From: Cyclobacteriaceae bacterium | Lineage (GTDB): Bacteria > Bacteroidota > Bacteroidia > Cytophagales > Cyclobacteriaceae | Assembly (NCBI GenBank): GCA_025358195.1 | Contig: JANYKP010000461.1 | Span: 1-15,103 of the forward strand | Reading direction: 5' to 3' | Length of the DNA: 15,103 bases | Part shown: positions 1 through 7,196 of the stretch, one piece after another | Numbering within the stretch: position 1 is the first letter of the stretch | Layout: each line of letters begins with the position of its first letter | The notes under the pieces: generated by a model | Databases searched by the model: none | What the model was told of the DNA's origin: nothing | Seen by the model: the letters and a program-made list of their open reading frames with translations, nothing else | Translations under genes and position numbers: made by a program

Positions 1-1
1 A

Positions 2-1126
2 AAAATCAAGCTCTTGCCTTCACCTTCCAGGTCAACGAGTGCAGAACCTTTCTTGTTTACCGATATTGACAGTACCGTGTATTTGTCCTGGATAGAAAAA
101 AGTGAAGGTAAAGCTTCATTGAAGTTTTCAAGCCTGGATAAAGAACAATGGTCGGAGCCTTCGGTTATCGCCTCCGGTACCACGTGGTTCGTGAATTGGG
201 CTGACTATCCAATGATCGCCACGAATGGCAAACAATTTGTCGCTCATTTTCTCGATAAAAGCGGCGAAAGTACATATGCTTACGATGTAAAGTTGACAAC
301 GTCGGATGATAAAGGAATGACCTGGCTGGATCCACGCGTGCTCCACGATGACAAGAAACAGGCGGAGCATGGTTTTGTTACCCTCTTGCCGTATGAAGAT
401 AAGTTTTTTGTGACGTGGCTTGACGGAAGAAACACCGTCATGGAAGGCATGAAAGAAATGGACCATCACGAGGGTCACCACGGCTCCATGAGTCTCAGAG
501 CTGCGATTATGGATGCAAAAGGAACTAAAATTAATGAATGGGAACTCGATAATAAAACCTGTGATTGCTGCCAGACCAGCGCTGCGATCTCCTCCAATGG
601 TCCTGTTGTTGTTTATCGCGATAGGTCAGATGCAGAAATCCGCGACATGTCCATCGTACGATTATTGGATGGTCAATGGACGGAACCAAAGACAATTTAC
701 AACGATAATTGGAAAATTGCCGGATGCCCTGTCAATGGACCCAGGGTGGTTGCTGAAGGCAATAACCTTGCGGTAGCCTGGTTCTCCGCTGCGTCCGACA
801 CTTCACATGTAAGTGTTATTTTCTCAACGGATGGTGGCGCTACTTTTAACAAGCCAATCCGGGTAGACGAAGGAAGCGCAATCGGGCGGGTGGATATTGT
901 AATGATAGACAACCGGAGCGTGATGGTTAGTTGGATGGAAGGCTCAATGATCAAGGCTGCTAAAGTGAATGTAGATGGCACAAAGGAACCTTCCATGATT
1001 ATCGCTTCATCCTCCGAATCCCGATCGAGCGGATTTCCTCAAATGACGAAGTCTGGAAACCACGTGATCTTTGCCTGGACCGATGACAAGGAAAAGAATA
1101 TCAAAGTCGCGAGCATTTCCCTGTAA
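2..1126 (+). CDS. Sialidase-like BNR/Asp-box propeller protein, 5' partial
   Basis: The reading frame is open to the left edge, so the N-terminus (probably including a signal peptide) lies outside the window; the in-frame TTG at 14 is unlikely to be the real start. About 374 residues are visible. Asp-box repeats are recognisable: SDDKGMTW in the first third and STDGGATF in the last third, the latter matching the S-x-D-x-G-x-T-F pattern of sialidase/BNR beta-propellers. A CDCCQT cluster sits near the middle and a further Cys (AGCPVNGP) follows. Such exported propellers are common in Bacteroidota and Acidobacteria, and most have no known substrate. An HHEGHHG stretch near residue 155 could bind metal. 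The next gene starts 29 bp downstream on the same strand, so co-transcription is plausible. The fold is fairly sure; enzyme activity cannot be claimed. Confidence 0.75.
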   Translation, partial: KIKLLPSPSRSTSAEPFLFTDIDSTVYLSWIEKSEGKASLKFSSLDKEQWSEPSVIASGTTWFVNWADYPMIATNGKQFVAHFLDKSGESTYAYDVKLTTSDDKGMTWLDPRVLHDDKKQAEHGFVTLLPYEDKFFVTWLDGRNTVMEGMKEMDHHEGHHGSMSLRAAIMDAKGTKINEWELDNKTCDCCQTSAAISSNGPVVVYRDRSDAEIRDMSIVRLLDGQWTEPKTIYNDNWKIAGCPVNGPRVVAEGNNLAVAWFSAASDTSHVSVIFSTDGGATFNKPIRVDEGSAIGRVDIVMIDNRSVMVSWMEGSMIKAAKVNVDGTKEPSMIIASSSESRSSGFPQMTKSGNHVIFAWTDDKEKNIKVASISL

Positions 1127-1155
1127 AGAAGTTTAAACCTCAAACCTAAGAGCAC

Positions 1156-1776
1156 ATGAAAACATTTATTAGTAGCGTAATCCTTTTTATCCTTTTTTCA
1201 AATTGTTCAAACCCCAAAGTACGGGAAGAACAGAGCACAAAAGAACCATCCTCTCAAATAGTCGGTCCAGACGAAGCGGGCGTCCGTATCATTGGCGAGC
1301 AAACCGCTTCTGATACATTGAAGGGCAGTCTCAAGGCAAAGGCCATGGGTACCATTGGGACTACCGGAATCACAATCAACTACTATTCACCTGCCGTTCG
1401 CGGACGTGTGGTCTGGGGTGGTCTGGTTCCATTTGATAACGTGTGGGTGACCGGTGCTCACCGAGCAACCAGTATCGATTTCAATCAGGACGTCATGATC
1501 GGAGGTGTAACGATCACTCCTGGAAAGTATGCTTTGTTTACGATTCCGGGCAAAGAAGAATGGACCATTATTATCAATAAAAAGTGGGACCAACATTTAG
1601 CCGATGACTTTGATCCAAAGGATGATATTGTACGGGTGAAAGTAAAACCGGAAACAGAAGAGGCCCATCAGGAAAGACTTCGATATGTGATTGAAACAGA
1701 AAGCAACAAGGCGGGTGAAATTGTTATTTATTGGGAAAAGCTGGAGGTTTCTTTACCGGTTACAGTATTGAATTGA
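1156..1776 (+). CDS. DUF2911 domain lipoprotein
   Basis: This is a 206-residue protein starting at ATG. A short hydrophobic signal (residues 3-15) ends in the lipobox LFSNC, so Cys17 should be lipidated and the protein anchored in the envelope. Residues about 58-200 match the DUF2911 pattern: YSPAVRGRVVWGGLVPF (77-93), VWVTGAHRATSIDF (96-109), then GGVTITPGKYALFTIPG and WTIIINKKW. The family usually reads GANEAT where this copy has GAHRAT. DUF2911 proteins are widespread in Bacteroidota and have no established biochemical role. The gene follows the propeller gene closely and may share its transcript. Family assignment is firm; function is unknown. Confidence 0.88.
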   Translation: MKTFISSVILFILFSNCSNPKVREEQSTKEPSSQIVGPDEAGVRIIGEQTASDTLKGSLKAKAMGTIGTTGITINYYSPAVRGRVVWGGLVPFDNVWVTGAHRATSIDFNQDVMIGGVTITPGKYALFTIPGKEEWTIIINKKWDQHLADDFDPKDDIVRVKVKPETEEAHQERLRYVIETESNKAGEIVIYWEKLEVSLPVTVLN

Positions 1777-1833
1777 CTGAATTTTAGGGATGAAGATCGG
1801 CTCAATTGGAGCTAAATTTACATCTTTTATACT

Positions 1834-1857
1834 CTATTCAATAATATTATTGAATAG
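1834..1857. promoter_or_regulatory. Perfect 24-bp palindrome upstream of the MFS gene (candidate operator)
   Basis: The half-site CTATTCAATAAT is followed immediately by its exact reverse complement; the symmetry breaks at the next base on each side. It lies 68 bp before the ATG at 1926, in a 149-bp non-coding gap. Perfect A/T-rich palindromes of this size are typical dimeric repressor sites; ArsR/SmtB-type operators look similar, but no regulator gene is in the window. A TTG at 1850-1852 inside the right arm, followed after 19 bases by TAGCTTCA, weakly resembles the Bacteroidota -33/-7 promoter (TTG, TAnnTTTG). That would put the palindrome on the promoter. The palindrome is seen directly; the role is inferred. 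Confidence 0.55.
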
Positions 1858-1925
1858 TTAAAATATCTCATTAGCTTCAAAGTTCTAGTTTATCCAAGAA
1901 ACAGTGAGTGCTTAAACGCAAAGTA

Positions 1926-3185
1926 ATGAGTAATGAAGGCATCAAACTAGGACTCTCTGAAAACCGGAATCAATTTGTTTTGCTGGTCGTGGTGAACGCA
2001 TTTGTTGGAGGTATGGTAGGCTTGGAAAGAACCATCCTTCCACAAATTGCAGAAGTAGAATTTGGATTAGCTGCCAAAACCACTATTCTCTCCTTTATTG
2101 TAGTTTTTGGGATTACAAAGGCAATTTCTAATTATTACGCAGGGCAACTTGTTAATCATTTTGGCAGAAAAAACCTCTTGGTAATCGGGTGGTTCTTCGC
2201 CATTCCGGTTCCGGTCATTTTAATCTATGCTCCGGATTGGTCATGGGTAATTGCAGCGAATGTTTTGTTAGGTATCAATCAAGGATTGACCTGGTCCAGT
2301 ACGGTGGTGATGAAAATTGATTTGGTGGGTGAGAGGAACAGAGGCCTGGCAATGGGGTTGAATGAATTTGCGGGGTACATGGCGGTGGCAATGGTTGCCT
2401 TTCTTACCGGATGGGTGGCGACGAATTACGGCTTGCGTCCTTACCCATTTTACATCGGCATTGCATTATCAATAATCGGCCTGACGCTAAGTTGGTTCTT
2501 TGTGAAAGATACCGGCCAACATGTTTTGTTAGAATCTTCGCAAAGCAAGGTGCCCAGACTCAAACATCTGTTTTGGGAAACAACGTGGAAGAATAAAAAC
2601 CTTGGCTCTGTAACACAAGCGGGTTTGGTGAACAATCTTAACGATGGTATGGTATGGGGACTGTTACCACTTTTACTTTTCAGCAAAAGTTTTGGCCTAA
2701 GCGACATCGGAGTAATTGTAGCAACGTATCCGGCCGTATGGGGATTCGCGCAACTCTTCACAGGAAAATTGGCAGATTCAGTTTGTAAGAAGACTTTATT
2801 GTTTTGGGGAATGTTCGTTCAAGGCCTTGCGCTTTTGGGTATGCTGAGGGCAGATACGTTTCTTGAATTTATGGTGCTGTCTTCTCTTTTGGGCTTGGGT
2901 ACTGCAATTGTTTATCCTACGTTCCTTGCTGCAGTTTCTGAGCACACCCATCCCGACCAACGATCTCAAAGTATAGGTGTGTTCAGATTGTGGCGTGATT
3001 CAGGTTATGCAATTGGTGCATTGCTTACGGGCCTTATTGCGGATCGGTTTGGTCTTTTTGCCCCCGTTCTTGCAATAGGTTTGTTAACGCTGCTTTCGTC
3101 CGTAATCATTAAGTATAGAATGAGTTGCAGTCAAATTAATGTTGAACCCGCTTTACCCTTTCAACTTCCGTCAGTCATCAGATAA
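1926..3185 (+). CDS. MFS transporter, 12 transmembrane segments
   Basis: This is a hydrophobic protein of 419 residues from the ATG at 1926; an in-frame GTG at 1908 would add six residues. It begins VLLVVVNAFVGGMVGLERTI and has alternating hydrophobic stretches consistent with two six-helix halves. The cytoplasmic loop between helices 2 and 3 carries the MFS-type motif NHFGRKNLL, and a similar GKLADSVCKKT occurs in the second half. The conserved RGLAMGLNEFAGY stretch belongs to helix 4-5. The substrate cannot be read from sequence. The stop is followed 15 bp later, in the same frame, by the GTG start of the hydroxylase gene, so the two are probably one operon. The upstream palindrome at 1834-1857 suggests repressor control. 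Confidence 0.88.
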   Translation: MSNEGIKLGLSENRNQFVLLVVVNAFVGGMVGLERTILPQIAEVEFGLAAKTTILSFIVVFGITKAISNYYAGQLVNHFGRKNLLVIGWFFAIPVPVILIYAPDWSWVIAANVLLGINQGLTWSSTVVMKIDLVGERNRGLAMGLNEFAGYMAVAMVAFLTGWVATNYGLRPYPFYIGIALSIIGLTLSWFFVKDTGQHVLLESSQSKVPRLKHLFWETTWKNKNLGSVTQAGLVNNLNDGMVWGLLPLLLFSKSFGLSDIGVIVATYPAVWGFAQLFTGKLADSVCKKTLLFWGMFVQGLALLGMLRADTFLEFMVLSSLLGLGTAIVYPTFLAAVSEHTHPDQRSQSIGVFRLWRDSGYAIGALLTGLIADRFGLFAPVLAIGLLTLLSSVIIKYRMSCSQINVEPALPFQLPSVIR

Positions 3186-3200
3186 TGTGAATATTTTCCT

Positions 3201-4088
3201 GTGAATCGCTACTTAGAAACATTTTTCAACTCTTTTACAGGTTATGCAAATTATTTTTACCATGAGATTACTTATCCTTCATGGCATAATTACTTTTATT
3301 GGCTCATCGGAATCTCACTGTTCTTTTTCACGTTGGAATGGTTTTTTTCGTGGCGCAAAAACCAACCTAAAATCAGGCAAGACTTTTGGATGGATGGATT
3401 TTACATGTTCTTCAATTTCTTCCTTTTCTCGCTGATCGGCTACCATGCTGTTTCCTCCGTATTCGTGCAAGCATTCAATGACTTACTCGCAAGCATGGGC
3501 ATGGATAATATCGTAGCAATTGAAATTGGATCCTGGCCAGTCTGGTCGCAATTGCTCACCCTGTTTATTTTGCGCGATTTTATTCATTGGAATGTTCACC
3601 GATTGCTCCATCGGATTCCTTTTCTTTGGGAGTTTCACAAAGTACATCATTCGGTAAAACAAATGGGGTTTGCCGCCCATCTCCGGTTTCACTGGATGGA
3701 AAATGTAGTGTACCGGACGTTGGAATACATCCCACTGGGAATGATTGGCTTTGGCATTCAGGATTTTTTCCTGGTCCATATCGTGGCCCTCAGCATCGGG
3801 CATTTTAATCACTCGAATATTAATGTTCCGCTTGGCCCGTTGAAGTATGTGTTCAACAATCCGCAAATGCACACGTGGCATCATGCCCTCGATTGGCCTA
3901 ATCATTATCCGTATGGAGTAAATTTTGGAATTAGTTTGAGCCTGTGGGATTTCCTATTTCGAACAGCGCATTTGACAAAAGATCCTAAGGGAATTGATTT
4001 GGGTATTAAGGGTGAGGAAAAATTTCCAAAATCTTTTTTTGAGCAGTCTGTTTATGGGTTTGAGAGAACTAGAAAAATTAAAAAGTAA
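3201..4088 (+). CDS. Sterol desaturase/fatty acid hydroxylase superfamily membrane protein
   Basis: The protein has 295 residues and several hydrophobic segments (about 31-50, 66-90, 114-126, 173-200). It carries the histidine clusters that hold the di-iron centre of this superfamily: HWNVH (129-133), HKVHH (146-150), HFNH (201-204) and HTWHH (224-228). Family members use O2 to hydroxylate or desaturate lipids or sterols at the membrane; the substrate here is unknown. The start is GTG, the first usable codon after the in-frame TAA of the MFS gene 15 bp upstream; no good ATG fits. Operon with the MFS gene is likely. It is convergent with the CooC-like gene. Confidence 0.88.
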   Translation: MNRYLETFFNSFTGYANYFYHEITYPSWHNYFYWLIGISLFFFTLEWFFSWRKNQPKIRQDFWMDGFYMFFNFFLFSLIGYHAVSSVFVQAFNDLLASMGMDNIVAIEIGSWPVWSQLLTLFILRDFIHWNVHRLLHRIPFLWEFHKVHHSVKQMGFAAHLRFHWMENVVYRTLEYIPLGMIGFGIQDFFLVHIVALSIGHFNHSNINVPLGPLKYVFNNPQMHTWHHALDWPNHYPYGVNFGISLSLWDFLFRTAHLTKDPKGIDLGIKGEEKFPKSFFEQSVYGFERTRKIKK

Positions 4089-4094
4089 AAGTAA

Positions 4095-4112
4095 CCTTGA
4101 GTGCACTCAAGG
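4095..4112 (-). terminator. Perfect 18-bp palindrome between convergent genes, probable terminator
   Basis: The arm CCTTGAGTG is followed directly by its exact reverse complement. It lies in the 56-bp gap between the convergent hydroxylase and CooC-like genes. On the minus strand it is followed by a T-rich stretch (TTACTTTTACTTTTT) that runs into the 3' end of the hydroxylase gene, so it best serves as terminator of the CooC-like transcript. There is no T-run on the + side. As RNA the innermost 4 bases would form the loop. Confidence 0.5.
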
Positions 4113-4144
4113 GATTGAAAGAATTGGCATTCTGAGCGAATTTT

Positions 4145-4915
4145 TTAAATGTTTGAAAGTTCCTTCGCCAATCGGGTCAGCGAATTCACAACCTCGTTTT
4201 CTTTTGAATAATCAAAAAATGAATTACCATGTAAATCCGCTTCTGTCACTTTTTCTTCAAAGGGCAAAACGAGCTTCAGGTCTAAATTCATTTTGGAGCA
4301 AAACTGGCGGATAGCATTTTCTCCTTCTTCGTTCCTTACTTTGTTTGCAACCACGAATATGTGTTTAATACCAAGATCATTTGCCAGGTCTCTGAACCTT
4401 GCAGCGGCTTCAAGGGAGCGAAAATAAGGCTCCACGATGATGAGCATGACATTCACATGCTGAGAAGTCCCTCGCTTCATATGCTCGAGGGAAGCTTCCA
4501 TGTCCAGAATAGTGATATGGTCATTTGTATCGGCCAATGCAGAATGTACCAACTCGCGCACGCAGGTGTGTGAGCCACACATACAGCCACTGCCGGCTAC
4601 TTCTGGCTTCCCGATCATCAGCAGGGTGACGTCATCCGGCGCTTTCTGCCCGTATTGCGCAAGGACTTCCTCCAGAGGATACTTCACAATGATTCTTTTA
4701 TTTCCGTCCGCATCCTCAACACGTTCTAAGATATCTGTACTGAGCGGCTTAGGTTGTGCGGCATCCCATCGAAGGCCAAGGACAGTCGATAAATTTGGAT
4801 TAGGATCAGCATCAATGGCTACCACTTTTTTACCTTGCCGGGCAAATATTCGGCAAAGCGTGCCGCTGATCGTCGTTTTTCCTACTCCTCCTTTTCCGGC
4901 TACCGCTATTTTCAT
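4145..4915 (-). CDS. cooC: CooC-type nickel-insertion P-loop ATPase
   Basis: This is a 256-residue MinD/SIMIBI-class ATPase starting at ATG. The deviant Walker A KGGVGKT is at residues 8-14, with AIDADPNPNLS at 33-43. A CMC motif at 111-113, followed by C118, matches the CxC metal site by which CooC dimers bind Ni(II) or Zn(II); in carbon monoxide dehydrogenase systems CooC uses ATP to load nickel into the C-cluster. ILDMEAS (136-142) is the Walker B-like region. No CODH gene is in the window, but a [NiFe]-hydrogenase locus begins about 2.3 kb away and lacks visible hypA/hypB. A nickel role for that enzyme is therefore possible but inferred. The gene is transcribed alone, convergent with the hydroxylase and divergent from the lipoprotein gene. 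Length and motifs look complete. Confidence 0.85.
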   Translation of the reverse strand: MKIAVAGKGGVGKTTISGTLCRIFARQGKKVVAIDADPNPNLSTVLGLRWDAAQPKPLSTDILERVEDADGNKRIIVKYPLEEVLAQYGQKAPDDVTLLMIGKPEVAGSGCMCGSHTCVRELVHSALADTNDHITILDMEASLEHMKRGTSQHVNVMLIIVEPYFRSLEAAARFRDLANDLGIKHIFVVANKVRNEEGENAIRQFCSKMNLDLKLVLPFEEKVTEADLHGNSFFDYSKENEVVNSLTRLAKELSNI

Positions 4916-4932
4916 AGTTTGATTTTTAATGG

Positions 4933-4965
4933 TGCATCGTTATGCATAGGGTAAAGCTATCCCTA
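4933..4965. promoter_or_regulatory. Short inverted repeats in the divergent cooC/lipoprotein promoter region
   Basis: The 195-bp gap between the divergent genes holds two small dyads close to the cooC start: TGCAT-N4-ATGCA at 4933-4946 and TAGGG-N9-CCCTA at 4947-4965. They abut each other. Arms of 5 bp occur by chance, so a regulatory role is only possible. No clear promoter motif was found in the rest of the gap. Confidence 0.2.
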
Positions 4966-5110
4966 AAAATTTAAATCTACCATATAGGGGCCGTTGACGA
5001 TAAATATCCTTGAAAAGATAGGTCATATTGGCTGGCAAATCCGGCAGAATTTCGCAGCTTTATATCGATGATTAACCCCTTTGGCGAAGCGCATAAAATG
5101 GACCAACCAA

Positions 5111-5971
5111 ATGAGTGAAAAAAAAGATTCTTGGCTTACAGGCATCATAGTCTTTTTGATTTTGGTTACAGGATGTGCACCAAAACGTGATGCCGCTTCA
5201 GGGATTGAGAAGCCCGAAAATTCATTTACAACCTACCTTGCTTCCTATGAAAATCTCCCAAAAAATGAAGCCGGAGACATCATCAGGAAGTCTATTGAAA
5301 ATGCGGGTGGGTGGGAAAAATGGATGTCAAAAAAAGGGCTACAGTATGTAAAAACTACAAACTACCTGGATTCAACAGGCACCGTATACCGCACCGTTCG
5401 ACAACTTCACGAGTATAATTTATTTCCCAGCTTTAAAGCAAGAATTTCCTGGGAAGAAAACGGGAAGAGCTTTGTGATACTAAATAACGGACAGCAGGCT
5501 TGGAAACTGGAAGATGGAAAAGTCATGACCGATGAAGCGAGTAAAAACTCCGCGTGGAACTCTGCTTTTGGATCTCATTATGTAATGTGCATGCCATTTA
5601 AACTTCCAGATCCCGGTTCTCAGTATGCATTTGAGGGCAAGGCCACGTTGCCAAATGGGAAAGATGTGAATGCAATAAAGATAAGCTATCAGGAAGGGGC
5701 TGGATCTTCAGCAAAATATCATACCTGGTGGTATTATTTTGACCCCGGTACGCATCAACTTGTCGCGAATTTTCTCGACTTTGGCAATGGTTATGATTAC
5801 ACCGAATATACTGCATTCATAGAAATAGATGGGATAAAGCTCAACCAACAAAGAAAAAGTTTCGCGTCGGATTCCTTACGACAAAAAATTCGACTCTCGA
5901 CAACGTATGTGAATGAGGAAATTAAATTTACCACGACGTTTCCTGACGATTATTTTGAACCCTCGCGATGA
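5111..5971 (+). CDS. Lipoprotein of unknown function, paralogue of the next gene
   Basis: I prefer the ATG at 5111 because it places a signal peptide (KKDSWLTGIIVFLILVTGC) at the N-terminus, with lipobox VTGC; the TTG at 5081 would add ten residues ahead of it. The mature protein of about 265 residues has IENAGGWEKWMSKKGLQYVK near the N-terminus, then a beta-rich body with many aromatic residues, including YVMCMPFKLPDPG and YHTWWYYFDPGTHQL. The pattern recalls the LolA-like/outer-membrane lipoprotein-sorting fold and Bacteroidota families such as DUF6503; the family name is a guess. It resembles the downstream protein at matching positions (GGxxxW near the start, MPFKL in the middle). It is divergent from cooC. 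Function is unknown. Confidence 0.75.
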   Translation: MSEKKDSWLTGIIVFLILVTGCAPKRDAASGIEKPENSFTTYLASYENLPKNEAGDIIRKSIENAGGWEKWMSKKGLQYVKTTNYLDSTGTVYRTVRQLHEYNLFPSFKARISWEENGKSFVILNNGQQAWKLEDGKVMTDEASKNSAWNSAFGSHYVMCMPFKLPDPGSQYAFEGKATLPNGKDVNAIKISYQEGAGSSAKYHTWWYYFDPGTHQLVANFLDFGNGYDYTEYTAFIEIDGIKLNQQRKSFASDSLRQKIRLSTTYVNEEIKFTTTFPDDYFEPSR

Positions 5972-6015
5972 GCAATAGCAATACTTGAATTCAAACAATT
6001 TTAACCTAGACCATT

Positions 6016-6957
6016 ATGGAACAGCCTATCCAAAGACAAAAAATAGAAAAACCGAAAGAAGGAAGATTTCCCTTCCGGTTTCTTTTGGAGATCAAAGACA
6101 TCGTCAAACCGATCGTCATCAAAAGAATCCAGATTATAAAGTTCGCGGGTCTGGCGGTCCTGCTAGTGATTGCGGGCGGAGTTGTTTGGTATAAGTTTTT
6201 GAAGGCTCCATCCGGAGAGCAATTGGTGGAGCAAATGGTGACAGCATCCGGCGGAATGCAAACCTGGAACAGCGTAGACCATGGTAAATTTTTCAGGACG
6301 CACCGACTTTATGCAGAAACAGGGGAACAACTTAGTGAACGACTTGAAACTTTTTATTTTGAAAAAATCAACGGTCACGTAGAACTGATGGCGGAAGCAA
6401 AAAGACCGGGTAATGATCCTATCACGATCGGCAAGGATAAGGAAGGTTTCTGGGCCGTGCAGAAAGATGTCTTCGTGAATGCAAAAGAAAAGGCAAAAGA
6501 ACTCGGAATGATGTGTGATGGCAAATGGTGTCAGCCGAATTGTGATATGACGATGGCCTTCTATCGCTTTTCGATGCCTTTTAAACTAAAGGATGACGGG
6601 GTAATTGTTGAAAACGGTGGGAAAATCAAACTACTCGACCAGGAATCACAAATGGTAAATGTAAGTTACAGACCCGGTGTAGGTAAAGACAAATGGGTTT
6701 TCTTCATGAATGATAAGAGTAAGCTGATTACCAAAATGGAATACCATCATCACAATGATCAAGGAAAAGATCTGCCGGAGGAGTTTTATTGGTCAGATCA
6801 TAGAGAAGTAAAGGGTTTAATGATCAGCCATAAGTGGATACGATATTGGAGCAATGGCAAGGTGTTGGAGGAATATGTGTTTTCGGACTTTGACTTCGAC
6901 ACAGAACTCCCAAAGTATTTTTACAAACGTCCGGATAATTTACTTAGCTCGAAATAA
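6016..6957 (+). CDS. Membrane-anchored protein of unknown function, paralogue of the preceding lipoprotein
   Basis: The protein has 313 residues. A basic, Pro-rich N-terminus (1-40, cytoplasmic by charge) precedes one transmembrane helix at about 41-62, leaving the rest outside the inner membrane. The soluble part begins EQMVTASGGMQTWNSVDHGKF and contains FYRFSMPFKLKDDG, both matching the preceding lipoprotein in order and spacing. This copy differs by a cysteine cluster, C167, C172 and C176 (MMCDGKWCQPNC), and by the HHHND stretch near residue 245. Either could bind a metal or form disulfides. The gap to the previous gene is 44 bp, so an operon ending at the terminator at 7049-7079 is likely. 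Function is unknown; proximity to cooC and hyp genes hints at, but does not show, a metal role. Confidence 0.75.
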   Translation: MEQPIQRQKIEKPKEGRFPFRFLLEIKDIVKPIVIKRIQIIKFAGLAVLLVIAGGVVWYKFLKAPSGEQLVEQMVTASGGMQTWNSVDHGKFFRTHRLYAETGEQLSERLETFYFEKINGHVELMAEAKRPGNDPITIGKDKEGFWAVQKDVFVNAKEKAKELGMMCDGKWCQPNCDMTMAFYRFSMPFKLKDDGVIVENGGKIKLLDQESQMVNVSYRPGVGKDKWVFFMNDKSKLITKMEYHHHNDQGKDLPEEFYWSDHREVKGLMISHKWIRYWSNGKVLEEYVFSDFDFDTELPKYFYKRPDNLLSSK

Positions 6958-6995
6958 ATTGTTAAGACCAGGTGTAGGGTTGTTTTCGCACCGCT

Positions 6996-7027
6996 TTGAT
7001 TAGCATTGAGCCAACGAATCTAATCAA
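6996..7027. repeat. Inverted repeat TTGATTAG-N16-CTAATCAA
   Basis: Two exact 8-bp complementary arms (6996-7003 and 7020-7027) are separated by 16 bases in the 239-bp gap between the membrane protein gene and hypF. The arm-spacer-arm layout resembles that of NikR sites (6-bp arms, 16-bp spacer), although the sequence is not the NikR consensus. It lies 39 bp after the preceding stop and upstream of the terminator, 169 bp before the hypF ATG, so it could equally be a hairpin in the 3' UTR. Confidence 0.3.
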
Positions 7028-7048
7028 CACTTCGGTTTACCAGAACTT

Positions 7049-7080
7049 AAAATACCCGTCAGATTTAGACGGGTATTTTT
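7049..7080 (+). terminator. Strong intrinsic terminator
   Basis: A perfect 12-bp stem (AAAATACCCGTC paired with GACGGGTATTTT) closes a 7-base loop and ends in a run of five T. The A-run on the left arm makes it potentially bidirectional. It ends the 5111-6957 transcript and separates it from hypF, whose promoter should lie in 7081-7196; no convincing promoter motif was identified there. Confidence 0.9.
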
Positions 7081-7196
7081 GCCTTGCTCAGTCATTTATG
7101 ACACTTAAAAAAAATGAAGAATAATTTGGAAATAAGTTCTCTGGATCGTTAGTCAGTTTATAAAGTAGTGAATTAAAAGTCGACTTTGACTGCACT

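Noticed and set aside
697..996. Minus-strand open frame opposite the propeller gene
   Set aside because: It lies wholly inside a well-supported gene, has no recognisable domain, and reads like a reverse-frame shadow.
5081..5110. TTG start for the lipoprotein gene
   Set aside because: It would place ten mostly charged residues before an otherwise complete lipoprotein signal; ATG at 5111 fits better.
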